DNA from: Caldifarciminota bacterium | GTDB lineage: Bacteria > Hydrothermota > UBA3072 > B12-G15 | Length of the DNA: 5,821 bases | Assembly: GCA_021163525.1 (NCBI GenBank) | Contig: JAGGTX010000231.1 | Coordinates: forward strand, 1-5,821 | Reading direction: 5' to 3' | Part shown: positions 1-5,685 of the stretch, one piece after another | Position numbering within the stretch: position 1 is the stretch's first letter | How the letters are laid out: each line of letters opens with the position of its first letter | Made by a program: the position numbers and the translations under genes | The notes under the pieces: model-generated | Databases searched by the model: none | Told to the model about the DNA's origin: nothing | The model's input: only the letters and a program-made list of their open reading frames with translations

Positions 1-1212
1 CTTTCCTTCAAATTCACATCCTACCTATGAGGAATTGAAACATGTCGTTCGCAACACCGGGGCATTCAGTCCTGGCATTCACATCCTACCTATGAGGAAT
101 TGAAACTTAAACATCGAGGATATACAGTTTCACCACATTTAGGATTCACATCCTACCTATGAGGAATTGAAACTCTGGTGGGTCTTCTTCTCAAAGAGGG
201 AACTGTCTGATTCACATCCTACCTATGAGGAATTGAAACAGAGTTCAAAGATATAGAACATATAACCCATATATCCACATTCACATCCTACCTATGAGGA
301 ATTGAAACTTTATAAACCCTGCTATAACAATAGATGACACATCTGATTCACATCCTACCTATGAGGAATTGAAACCAGAATATAAGAGAATTGTGATTGG
401 GAACAGGAGTGATTCACATCCTACCTATGAGGAATTGAAACATAAACCCTGAAGATGAAGTCGTCTTCGTTGACCGATTCACATCCTACCTATGAGGAAT
501 TGAAACTAAAATATGCCCACGCAAAAGTATCAATCTTCTCCTATTCACATCCTACCTATGAGGAATTGAAACTTTCCGCAAACTTCTGCACTGCATAGAG
601 AGGGAGATATTCACATCCTACCTATGAGGAATTGAAACCCGCTGACCCCATAGTCGCACAGCTGAGCATAGACACATTCACATCCTACCTATGAGGAATT
701 GAAACACCGCTACACTCAAAGCATCAAAGAAGATCCCTGCTAATTCACATCCTACCTATGAGGAATTGAAACAAATATTTATGTGCCTCTTTTTCCAGCT
801 CCTTCTCAAAATTCACATCCTACCTATGAGGAATTGAAACCGTCCCCCAGCATCAACAACCCCAGGACTGAAGCCCAGATTCACATCCTACCTATGAGGA
901 ATTGAAACATGATGATATGCAGCTGCAAGAATGAATCAGATTCAATTCACATCCTACCTATGAGGAATTGAAACTTGATGGCGGTTTTCTGCGTGCAGCA
1001 AGTATCAGGATTCACATCCTACCTATGAGGAATTGAAACAGGAACATCTATGTGAGAATGATGAGAGATGGAGAATTCACATCCTACCTATGAGGAATTG
1101 AAACACATCTTCAAGAAAAGAATTGATTGCCCGCCCTGCATTCACATCCTACCTATGAGGAATTGAAACCATGCCTCAAGGAAACTATCCCCTCAAATAG
1201 ATGTCATTCACA
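1..1212 (+). CRISPR. CRISPR array, leader-distal part, 18 full repeats
   Basis: Eighteen identical 30-bp repeats start at 12, 77, 144, 210, 279, 346, 412, 477, 543, 609, 676, 743, 811, 879, 945, 1010, 1075 and 1140. Each begins ATTCACATCC and ends GAGGAATTGAAAC. The 17 enclosed spacers are all different and 35-39 nt long. An 18th spacer (1170-1205, 36 nt) is followed by a truncated repeat, and bases 1-11 are the end of another spacer cut by the window edge. The 3' ATTGAAAC matches the 8-nt crRNA 5' handle of type I-A/I-B/III systems. The inner TACCTATGAGGAATTGAAAC resembles repeats I remember from type I-B loci of thermophilic clostridia. This handle and the degenerate right end imply transcription left to right, with the leader beyond the left edge. 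The repeat has only a 3-bp hairpin (CCT ATG AGG), as expected for a weakly structured repeat class. No cas gene is visible, so the subtype is inferred, not shown. Confidence 0.98.
1206..1212 (+). repeat. truncated terminal CRISPR repeat
   Basis: ATTCACA, the first seven bases of the repeat, occurs exactly one spacer length (36 nt) after the last full repeat. The sequence then changes abruptly to the G-rich GGGGGTGGGGTCAG. Exact placement makes chance unlikely. The remaining 23 bases of the repeat are not found here or beyond the neighbouring inverted-repeat element. Confidence 0.75.
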
Positions 1213-1217
1213 GGGGG

Positions 1218-1243
1218 TGGGGTCAGTCATTAACAAGTAACAT
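1218..1243 (+). repeat. left arm of 26-bp inverted repeat
   Basis: The arm begins TGGGGTCAGTCATTAACAAG and ends TAACAT. It matches the complement of 1475-1500 at 25 of 26 positions, and complementarity fails on the outer side (GGGGG on the left against A-rich sequence on the right). It lies 5 bp from the truncated CRISPR repeat. Confidence 0.8.
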
Positions 1244-1474
1244 TTGACTATCTATGTCTCTTTCTCTATCTTTTTACATTACAATTAGTTATATGAAAAG
1301 TGGTTAATCTCAAAAAATGATTCTGAAAATTCAAATTGTCCCGGTTCTCTTGAAGTGGTTAAGTTAATGTATTGAAGTTAGCATGGTTAAGGCGTTGAAC
1401 AAAAAGAAGTGAGGTGCACAATGAATTATCATCTATACAAATGCTTAAACATCAAAATGTTATTGCTTAAAAAG

Positions 1475-1500
1475 ATGTTACTTGTTAATGCCTGACCCCA
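1475..1500 (-). repeat. right arm of 26-bp inverted repeat
   Basis: On the + strand the arm ends TTGTTAATGCCTGACCCCA. It is the inverted partner of 1218-1243, and the arms are 231 bp apart. The outer motif CTGACCCCAAAAA is immediately repeated. Confidence 0.8.
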
Positions 1501-1519
1501 AAAATCTGACCCCAAAAAC
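1492..1519 (+). repeat. 14-bp tandem duplication of the element tip
   Basis: CTGACCCCAAAAAT (1492-1505) is followed directly by CTGACCCCAAAAAC (1506-1519), with 13 of 14 bases identical. It duplicates the outer end of the right inverted-repeat arm, so the element boundary is ambiguous. It may record a second insertion or imprecise transposition at the same tip. Confidence 0.8.
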
Positions 1520-1541
1520 TACAAAGTTTACCAGTGATTCC

Positions 1542-1570
1542 TTGACTTTTCATTCAAATGAATTTACAAT
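1542..1570 (+). promoter_or_regulatory. sigma-70-type promoter of the envelope operon
   Basis: TTGACT (1542-1547) and TACAAT (1565-1570) are separated by exactly 17 bp. Each differs from the -35/-10 consensus at one position. The predicted start of transcription near 1577 gives a leader of about 20 nt, just enough for the Shine-Dalgarno sequence at 1588-1594. The promoter begins 22 bp beyond the duplicated element tip. The imperfect palindrome CATTCAAATGAAT in the spacer could be an operator, but this is weak. Confidence 0.75.
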
Positions 1571-1587
1571 TTTTATATAAATAAACC

Positions 1588-1594
1588 AGGAGGG
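1588..1594 (+). promoter_or_regulatory. ribosome binding site of the first operon gene
   Basis: AGGAGGG lies 3-4 nt before the ATG at 1598. The short spacing recurs at the next two genes (GAGG 4-5 nt before ATG). An in-frame TGA at 1559-1561 and the absence of any other ATG, GTG or TTG start in between fix this start. Confidence 0.85.
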
Positions 1595-1597
1595 TTT

Positions 1598-2578
1598 ATG
1601 GTTACTGCACTTTTGTTTTATATACTTGGGCTATCAATAAATGATGCACAGGGGTTCTTCCCTGAGAAGATATATATCGCCGACCTTGAGCCTGAGGGAT
1701 TTTACAGGGGAAACATACTGTTCCAGATTAAAGGCCAGGAGAGTGCTACCTCTCAATACCAGGTGAAATATCTTCTCTTTTATGGTAAGAATATCCTTGC
1801 TGAGGGTAGGTCTGATATATTTACTCTTACCTCAGGTGAATCATTCCAGTTCACGAGCAAAGAACTTGGAGATCCTTCAAGCAGATTCTGTATTGTGGAT
1901 TACAATCTCCACACAGAGAACAAACAGGTGATTGGAAGTTTCCTTGCCAGTGGGGTTTTGCTTCCCGGAGATTATCTTTTTGAGGTTCAATTTATAAAAA
2001 TGCCAGATGGCCTGGAAGACACAACTGTGGTTTTTGAATTCTCAATTATGGGAGGTGATGAGGTTGAAGCACTTGCTCCAGGGGTTCCCTGTGGTGAATC
2101 ATCACCCATTGTAGTTGATAGACCCCTATTTCTGTGGTTGGGAGATTGTGATTCATTCACGCTGAATATAGGGCTTATGCTGAACAGTAAAATTTCTCCA
2201 CTCCAGAATCTCCATCTTTACCCTGTTTTGAAGAAGAGCGGACTCAATGGTAATTCATTCCAGTTCCCACATGATTACCCTCCTCTTGAAAAGGGAGAGT
2301 ATGTGTGGCAGGTGGTGGGGTTCAGAACCACCTCCTCTGGGGTTGAGAAAATAAGCTCCACACCACTGTGTTTTATGGTGGAACCTGAAAGAATCCAGGA
2401 GATAATTGAGATATTAAAGGAAAAACTTGGTGAGGATAATCCAGAAATTGTTGAGATAGAAAAAGGTGGTTTTTCTCCCACAGGGACAATTCTTTTGAAT
2501 GGGAGAGTAATCACCATTGAAGAGTTCAGGGAGATTATGGCAGGGAGTAAAGAGGTCAAGCGGGTGAGGTGGAAATGA
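1598..2578 (+). CDS. secreted two-domain beta-sandwich-like protein, unknown function
   Basis: I do not recognise a named family. The 326-residue product starts with a short hydrophobic leader (ALLFYILGLS, residues 4-13) with no Lys/Arg before it, and a possible cleavage near AQG-FF (residue 19). Two beta-rich halves follow. Residues about 23-150 are dominated by alternating hydrophobic strands and include LLPGDYLFEVQF (121-132). Residues about 165-262 have the pattern PLFLWLG (176-182) to GEYVWQVVGF (233-242) to a final hydrophobic strand (CFMVE), which resembles fibronectin-III/Ig-like sandwiches of secreted bacterial proteins. Four cysteines (98, 165, 184, 258) could form disulfides. A charged helix (about 263-285) and a basic C-terminus end the protein. 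It is the promoter-proximal gene of a three-gene operon with a FecR-domain protein and a beta-barrel. I infer a periplasmic or surface role. Confidence is high for the gene and low for any function. Confidence 0.9.
   Translation: MVTALLFYILGLSINDAQGFFPEKIYIADLEPEGFYRGNILFQIKGQESATSQYQVKYLLFYGKNILAEGRSDIFTLTSGESFQFTSKELGDPSSRFCIVDYNLHTENKQVIGSFLASGVLLPGDYLFEVQFIKMPDGLEDTTVVFEFSIMGGDEVEALAPGVPCGESSPIVVDRPLFLWLGDCDSFTLNIGLMLNSKISPLQNLHLYPVLKKSGLNGNSFQFPHDYPPLEKGEYVWQVVGFRTTSSGVEKISSTPLCFMVEPERIQEIIEILKEKLGEDNPEIVEIEKGGFSPTGTILLNGRVITIEEFREIMAGSKEVKRVRWK
2566..2572 (+). promoter_or_regulatory. internal ribosome binding site deciding the FecR-domain gene start
   Basis: GAGGTGG lies inside the end of the preceding gene. 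It places the ATG at 2575 or 2578 at normal spacing. The alternative GTG at 2569 falls within this element and is therefore unlikely to be the start. Confidence 0.7.
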
Positions 2579-3165
2579 TGCTTTTAACCATTTTACTCCT
2601 TCTTTCAGATTTGAGAGAAATGGCCGTTTCCATCAAAACAAAAGGGGATGTGAAGGTTATAAGGGCAACAGAGGAGATGAAACTCACCAGGGGAATGATT
2701 CTGAAAGAGGGGGATGAGATAAGAACAGGTGAGAATGGATATGCACTTATAAAGTATCTTGAGAAGGGAATAATCATTGAGGTGAAATCACATTCATCCA
2801 TTTCTATTCCAATAGATACGAGATCCAGAAGAACGGGTAGATTGAGAAGGTTGAAACTCTTTTTTGGGGAGATCATCTCCATCATAAAGGGTAAATCATT
2901 TGAGGTTGAAACCCCAAATGCAGTTGCAGCAGTCAGGGGAACCAAATTCTCAGTAACACATTCGGGGGATACGACAAGGGTGTTTGTATTCTCTGGCTCG
3001 GTAAAACTGAAAAATGAATCAGGTGAGATTGACATAAATCCTGGAGAGGGGGGAATATGCGTTGGTGATAATCCACCTGTAAAAACGGAAACCCCGAAGA
3101 AAATTCAGATTGAGTTTGAACACGGGAGTGGAAATATAAAAATTCTTGAGATAGAGGTAGAATGA
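2575..3165 (+). CDS. FecR-domain protein, secreted
   Basis: The 196-residue product is nearly all leader plus one FecR domain (PF04773-type). The first lobe (about 17-78) contains GDVKV (24-28) and GDEIRTGENGYALIKY (46-61). The second lobe contains FEVETPNAVAAVRGTKFSV (109-127), the diagnostic T-P-x-A-x-AxVRGT-F signature, then VFVFSGSVKL (136-145) and a closing INPGEG turn. A basic stretch RRTGRLRR (85-92) separates the lobes. The classical FecR is an inner-membrane anti-sigma regulator with a transmembrane helix between its cytoplasmic and periplasmic parts. Here only a very short leader (MMLLTILLLLSD) precedes the domain, with no cytoplasmic anti-sigma segment, so a stand-alone periplasmic or surface ligand-binding or structural module is more likely. 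I chose ATG 2575 because it forms an ATGA overlap with the upstream stop and sits 5 nt from GAGG. ATG 2578 and GTG 2569 are possible. The downstream gene also overlaps by ATGA. Confidence 0.92.
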   Translation: MMLLTILLLLSDLREMAVSIKTKGDVKVIRATEEMKLTRGMILKEGDEIRTGENGYALIKYLEKGIIIEVKSHSSISIPIDTRSRRTGRLRRLKLFFGEIISIIKGKSFEVETPNAVAAVRGTKFSVTHSGDTTRVFVFSGSVKLKNESGEIDINPGEGGICVGDNPPVKTETPKKIQIEFEHGSGNIKILEIEVE

Positions 3166-4643
3166 TATATCTTCTTTTTTCATTAACAGTTGTTTATCCT
3201 GAAGATAATGAAGAGATTGAGGATTTCTTCATTGTGCTGACAGAGTATCAGGATACAATCCTTCCAGGGATTTACCTTGATACCTATCCCGTGAGCGGAG
3301 AGTTCAGGAAGGGAGATTATACACTGGTTTTTTTCCCATCAACATCACTACATCCAGGTTACCACACCCTTATGATTGTTTCAGGGGATGAAACCACACG
3401 GGTTAACTTTGTTATGAAGGGTGTTGAAAGAAGGGATTTCTTTTCTTTAAGCGCGGGAGTTTTTTACAGGTATTCAAGTGTCTTATCCCCTTCCTTTTCT
3501 TTATATATGAGTCTATCAGGTTATAAAGCACTTTACGGATTTCTTCTTGCTCCCCAATTTTCATGGAGCAGGGATACCTCTGGATTTTACATACCATTCT
3601 ATCTTTATGCAGGCAGATCGCCGATAATGTTATGTGCCGGACTCTTCTATCCACTTGGCAACAGTCCCTTTATGAGAGGCAGGCAAATTTATGGGGTCGG
3701 TTTAGGCTCAGGTGAAAAAACAGGTTTTTTCTGGGGTAAGATTCCATTTTATAAAGGGAGGGAGGTCTTTGGTTTCTCACTTGGCTCTTCTCCATTGAGA
3801 TTCATAGGTGTGAGAACCCAATCCCTTGATACCATTGAGCCTTTTGATGACTGGGTTGCTGGACTTGAAAGCAAGTTTAATATTCTGAAACACAGGGTAA
3901 TCGTTGCAGCAGGCATTAGTGTTTTCACAAGGGATATGAACAGAGAAGTTGATGATGGGTTGCCACACATTCCAGGATGGTTGTTCCATCTGAATACAAC
4001 CACCATTCCCCTGAAATTCACCAATGAATCATCATTTTTTTGTCTTGAATTGAGGTCATCAAAGAGGAACATTAAATTCAGAATCAATGGAAGTTCCTTC
4101 TATAACATGGCATGTCCCGATGTGGTTCAGAATTTGTGGATGGTGAGATACACGGAGAGGATTAATGTTGACAAATTTCTTTTGTACACCCAATTAGGTG
4201 TCACAGGCACAGGGGGTAATCTGCACTTTCTTGGGAAAGTGGGGCTGACAGGAATGGGAAACAGACTTTGGTATTCGTTTATCTCTTCCTCGTTCACCCA
4301 TATCTTCAACTATTATTTTAGCACCCCTTTTGTGACTCCTCAGGGCTATCTTTTGCTTTCTGATTTATACAGAAGGTTTGAGTTAAACCTTGTGTCAAAT
4401 TTTCCATTCAGGCCTGGGCTAAAGTTGGATTTCTCATTAAACCAGATTCCCATGTATTCTATCTGTTCACAATTCATAATTTATGGGGTTAGCCTCTATC
4501 CAGAGTTGTTGTACTCTGATGGATTGGGGTTCAGGATAAGGGTTTCGGGTAAGGCATATGAAACTCCATGGAACTTGGGGATTTTTTATACGGCTAAAAA
4601 CTCTTCTGTTCATTTCCAGACCTCCCACAGATTCACATTTTAA
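3162..4643 (+). CDS. Ig-like domain plus outer-membrane beta-barrel protein
   Basis: The 493-residue product has a minimal hydrophobic leader (MIYLLFSLTV). An Ig-like sandwich of about 75 residues follows (roughly 10-86), including VVYPEDNEEI, a central LPGIYLD, LHPGYHTLMIV and the closing VNFVMKG. From about residue 94 to the end the sequence is a run of amphipathic beta strands rich in Tyr, Phe, Trp and Gly, with polar turns. It finishes HFQTSHRFTF with a C-terminal Phe, the beta-signal recognised by the BAM complex. There is no plug domain, TonB box or OmpA-like peptidoglycan-binding domain, so it is not an obvious TonB receptor. A barrel of about 16-18 strands would fit the length, but that is an estimate. 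The start is forced: an in-frame TGA at 3147-3149 leaves ATG 3162 as the only candidate, with GAGG at 3154-3157. It is the last gene of the operon and probably the outer-membrane anchor or channel for the two secreted partners. Family not identified. Confidence 0.9.
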   Translation: MIYLLFSLTVVYPEDNEEIEDFFIVLTEYQDTILPGIYLDTYPVSGEFRKGDYTLVFFPSTSLHPGYHTLMIVSGDETTRVNFVMKGVERRDFFSLSAGVFYRYSSVLSPSFSLYMSLSGYKALYGFLLAPQFSWSRDTSGFYIPFYLYAGRSPIMLCAGLFYPLGNSPFMRGRQIYGVGLGSGEKTGFFWGKIPFYKGREVFGFSLGSSPLRFIGVRTQSLDTIEPFDDWVAGLESKFNILKHRVIVAAGISVFTRDMNREVDDGLPHIPGWLFHLNTTTIPLKFTNESSFFCLELRSSKRNIKFRINGSSFYNMACPDVVQNLWMVRYTERINVDKFLLYTQLGVTGTGGNLHFLGKVGLTGMGNRLWYSFISSSFTHIFNYYFSTPFVTPQGYLLLSDLYRRFELNLVSNFPFRPGLKLDFSLNQIPMYSICSQFIIYGVSLYPELLYSDGLGFRIRVSGKAYETPWNLGIFYTAKNSSVHFQTSHRFTF

Positions 4644-4737
4644 TTCTTCCATCCGGAACCTTGAAAATACAATAATTATTCCTGAAGAGGCAGGATTGTC
4701 CGAAAATGATATGGCATTCCTAAAAAAAACCCTTAAC
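4644..4737. other. convergent intergenic gap
   Basis: Ninety-four bases lie between the ends of two convergent operons. No strong rho-independent terminator is seen for either direction. A tract of eight A residues (4722-4729) reads as T8 for the - strand operon, but the nearest hairpin (CATAG/CTATG, 4739-4752) is only 5 bp and is separated from it by 9 nt. Confidence 0.5.
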
Positions 4738-5685
4738 TCATAGGCCTCTATGCCCTAACAATTCAACAAGTTCTTTTCCTATCAATTCTTTCCTGCAATC
4801 AGGGCATACATCAAGGAGTTCAAGAGGGATTTCCTTTTCTTTTGCCTCTTTGACCATTGGTTCTGGAGCAAAGAATTTACCGCAAATTCTGCATTTAACA
4901 AGGGGAAGCTCAATATCATCGTGGACCGTTTGTTGTAAGAAGGCAGTAAGGTCAAAACCCTCTTCAACCTTTATTGCATCCTGAGGACATATCTCTTCAC
5001 AGGTTCTACAGGTTATGCAGCTCCAATAGTAGTGCCTTATTTTCCTTTTTCCGTCAACATCCTCAAGCATTATTACATTCTCAGGGCAATTGTTGTAACA
5101 GGCACCACATCCTACGCATTTATCCGGATCATATACGGGTGTTCCAAATCCAGGAATAATCTCTTCTTCTGAGGGTTGCCATGGTTGAATTTCCGTTATT
5201 CCAAGCCCCTTAAATATCCAGAGTAATTCCGTATGAAGAACCTCCCTTTTATTACCCTCTTTTTTGGGTGGAGGAAGTTTTTTTAATGGATTTGGACCGA
5301 GTTTCCTGATGCGTTCTGTAAATTCTTCTATTACCTCCTGAAACCTATATGCCTCTCCAGCAGAGACATAGTACATCTCAAGCCTTTTATCCAGGCCCGT
5401 CTGTTTAAGAAGACCTTTTAGGAAGTTTATCCTTTGTTTTGCTTTGAGGTTTCCAGAAATGTAATGGCAGTCTCCAGGATGGCATCCAGCCACTATAACC
5501 CCATCTGCTCCCTGCACGAAGGCATGGATAATAAATAATGGGTCAACCCTTCCCGTGCACATCACACGAATGATGCGAAAGGTAGGGGGCATTTTCAGCC
5601 GGGAAACACCCGCCATGTCTGCACCAGCATAGGCGCACCAGTTGCAGCAAAAAGCAATTATTCTCGGTTCAAATGCCTTATCCAT
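4738..5685 (-). CDS. mvhD: hydrogenase/heterodisulfide-reductase iron-sulfur subunit, MvhD-ferredoxin fusion
   Basis: The 315-residue product carries an N-terminal MvhD/FlpD domain (about 7-133, PF02662-type). Visible signatures are FCCNWCAYAGADMAG (12-26), RVMCTGRVDP (40-49), GADGVIVAGCHPGDCHY (59-75) and LGPNP (129-133). Cysteines 13, 14, 17, 43, 68 and 73 include the ligands of its [2Fe-2S] centre. After a Pro/Lys-rich linker comes a two-cluster ferredoxin: C190-x2-C193-x2-C196-x3-CP and C223-x2-C226-x2-C229-x3-CP, each binding [4Fe-4S]. A C-terminal C265-x2-C268 with C294-x2-C297 looks like a zinc ribbon or rubredoxin-like knuckle. In the known family MvhD passes electrons between a hydrogenase or formate dehydrogenase and the flavin-bifurcating HdrA, in the cytoplasm. 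The ferredoxin fusion suggests a local electron exit to or from ferredoxin, which is inference. All key Cys are intact. Its ATG overlaps the upstream gene's stop (TGATG), so translation is coupled. The Shine-Dalgarno sequence is weak (AGGG). Confidence 0.95.
   Translation of the reverse strand: MDKAFEPRIIAFCCNWCAYAGADMAGVSRLKMPPTFRIIRVMCTGRVDPLFIIHAFVQGADGVIVAGCHPGDCHYISGNLKAKQRINFLKGLLKQTGLDKRLEMYYVSAGEAYRFQEVIEEFTERIRKLGPNPLKKLPPPKKEGNKREVLHTELLWIFKGLGITEIQPWQPSEEEIIPGFGTPVYDPDKCVGCGACYNNCPENVIMLEDVDGKRKIRHYYWSCITCRTCEEICPQDAIKVEEGFDLTAFLQQTVHDDIELPLVKCRICGKFFAPEPMVKEAKEKEIPLELLDVCPDCRKELIGKELVELLGHRGL

Larger units (their letters stand above)
1218..1514. mobile_element. MITE-like inverted-repeat element or remnant
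   Basis: This 297-bp AT-rich stretch is bounded by imperfect inverted repeats. The left arm 1218-1243 and right arm 1475-1500 pair over 26 bp with one mismatch (T1227 against G in the complement of the right arm). Outer tips read TGGGGTCAG inward. The right tip exists twice in tandem, at 1492-1500 and 1506-1514. The interior has no substantial ORF. It does hold two copies of AAGTGGTTAA (about 1298-1307 and 1353-1362). This is the layout of a small non-autonomous element. From memory, GGGGTCAG-type ends occur beside IS200-like/REP-associated (Y1) transposases, but no transposase or target-site duplication is visible. Alternatives are a remnant of a larger element or a transcribed RNA with a long terminal stem. 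Exact boundaries are uncertain: the left side could begin at 1213 and the right side end at 1500 or 1519. Confidence 0.5.

Noticed and set aside
312..451. Shared 10-mer ATAAACCCTG in two spacers (312-321 and 442-451)
   Set aside because: One shared 10-mer among 18 spacers is roughly what chance allows, and the offsets within the spacers differ.
639..675. CTGACCCCA inside a spacer, matching the tip of the inverted-repeat element
   Set aside because: The match is nine bases and does not extend. It is not enough to claim that the array targets the element.
1240..1597. AT-rich region right of the array as a CRISPR leader
   Set aside because: It follows a truncated repeat rather than an intact one, and the repeat's ATTGAAAC end faces it as the 3' side. 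Both mark this as the trailer end.
2556..3035. 159-codon - strand ORF opposite the FecR-domain gene
   Set aside because: It is a Ser/Ile/Pro-rich antisense shadow of a strongly recognisable FecR-domain gene, with no plausible domain.
2575..3165. Classical FecR anti-sigma regulator
   Set aside because: There is no N-terminal cytoplasmic anti-sigma segment, no internal transmembrane helix, and no ECF sigma factor or TonB receptor gene alongside.
3749..4087. Antisense ORFs under the barrel gene
   Set aside because: They are shadows of the barrel gene, with no ribosome site, no recognisable motif and no operon context.
4558..4743. 61-codon + strand ORF overlapping the end of the barrel gene
   Set aside because: Its first part is the barrel gene read in another frame and it has no ribosome site. 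Only its last 30 or so codons look protein-like, and they lack a start codon.
4722..4752. Possible terminator for the - strand operon (5-bp CATAG/CTATG hairpin and T8)
   Set aside because: The stem is short and AT-rich, overlaps the stop codon, and is separated from the T tract by 9 nt, so it does not fit a rho-independent terminator.
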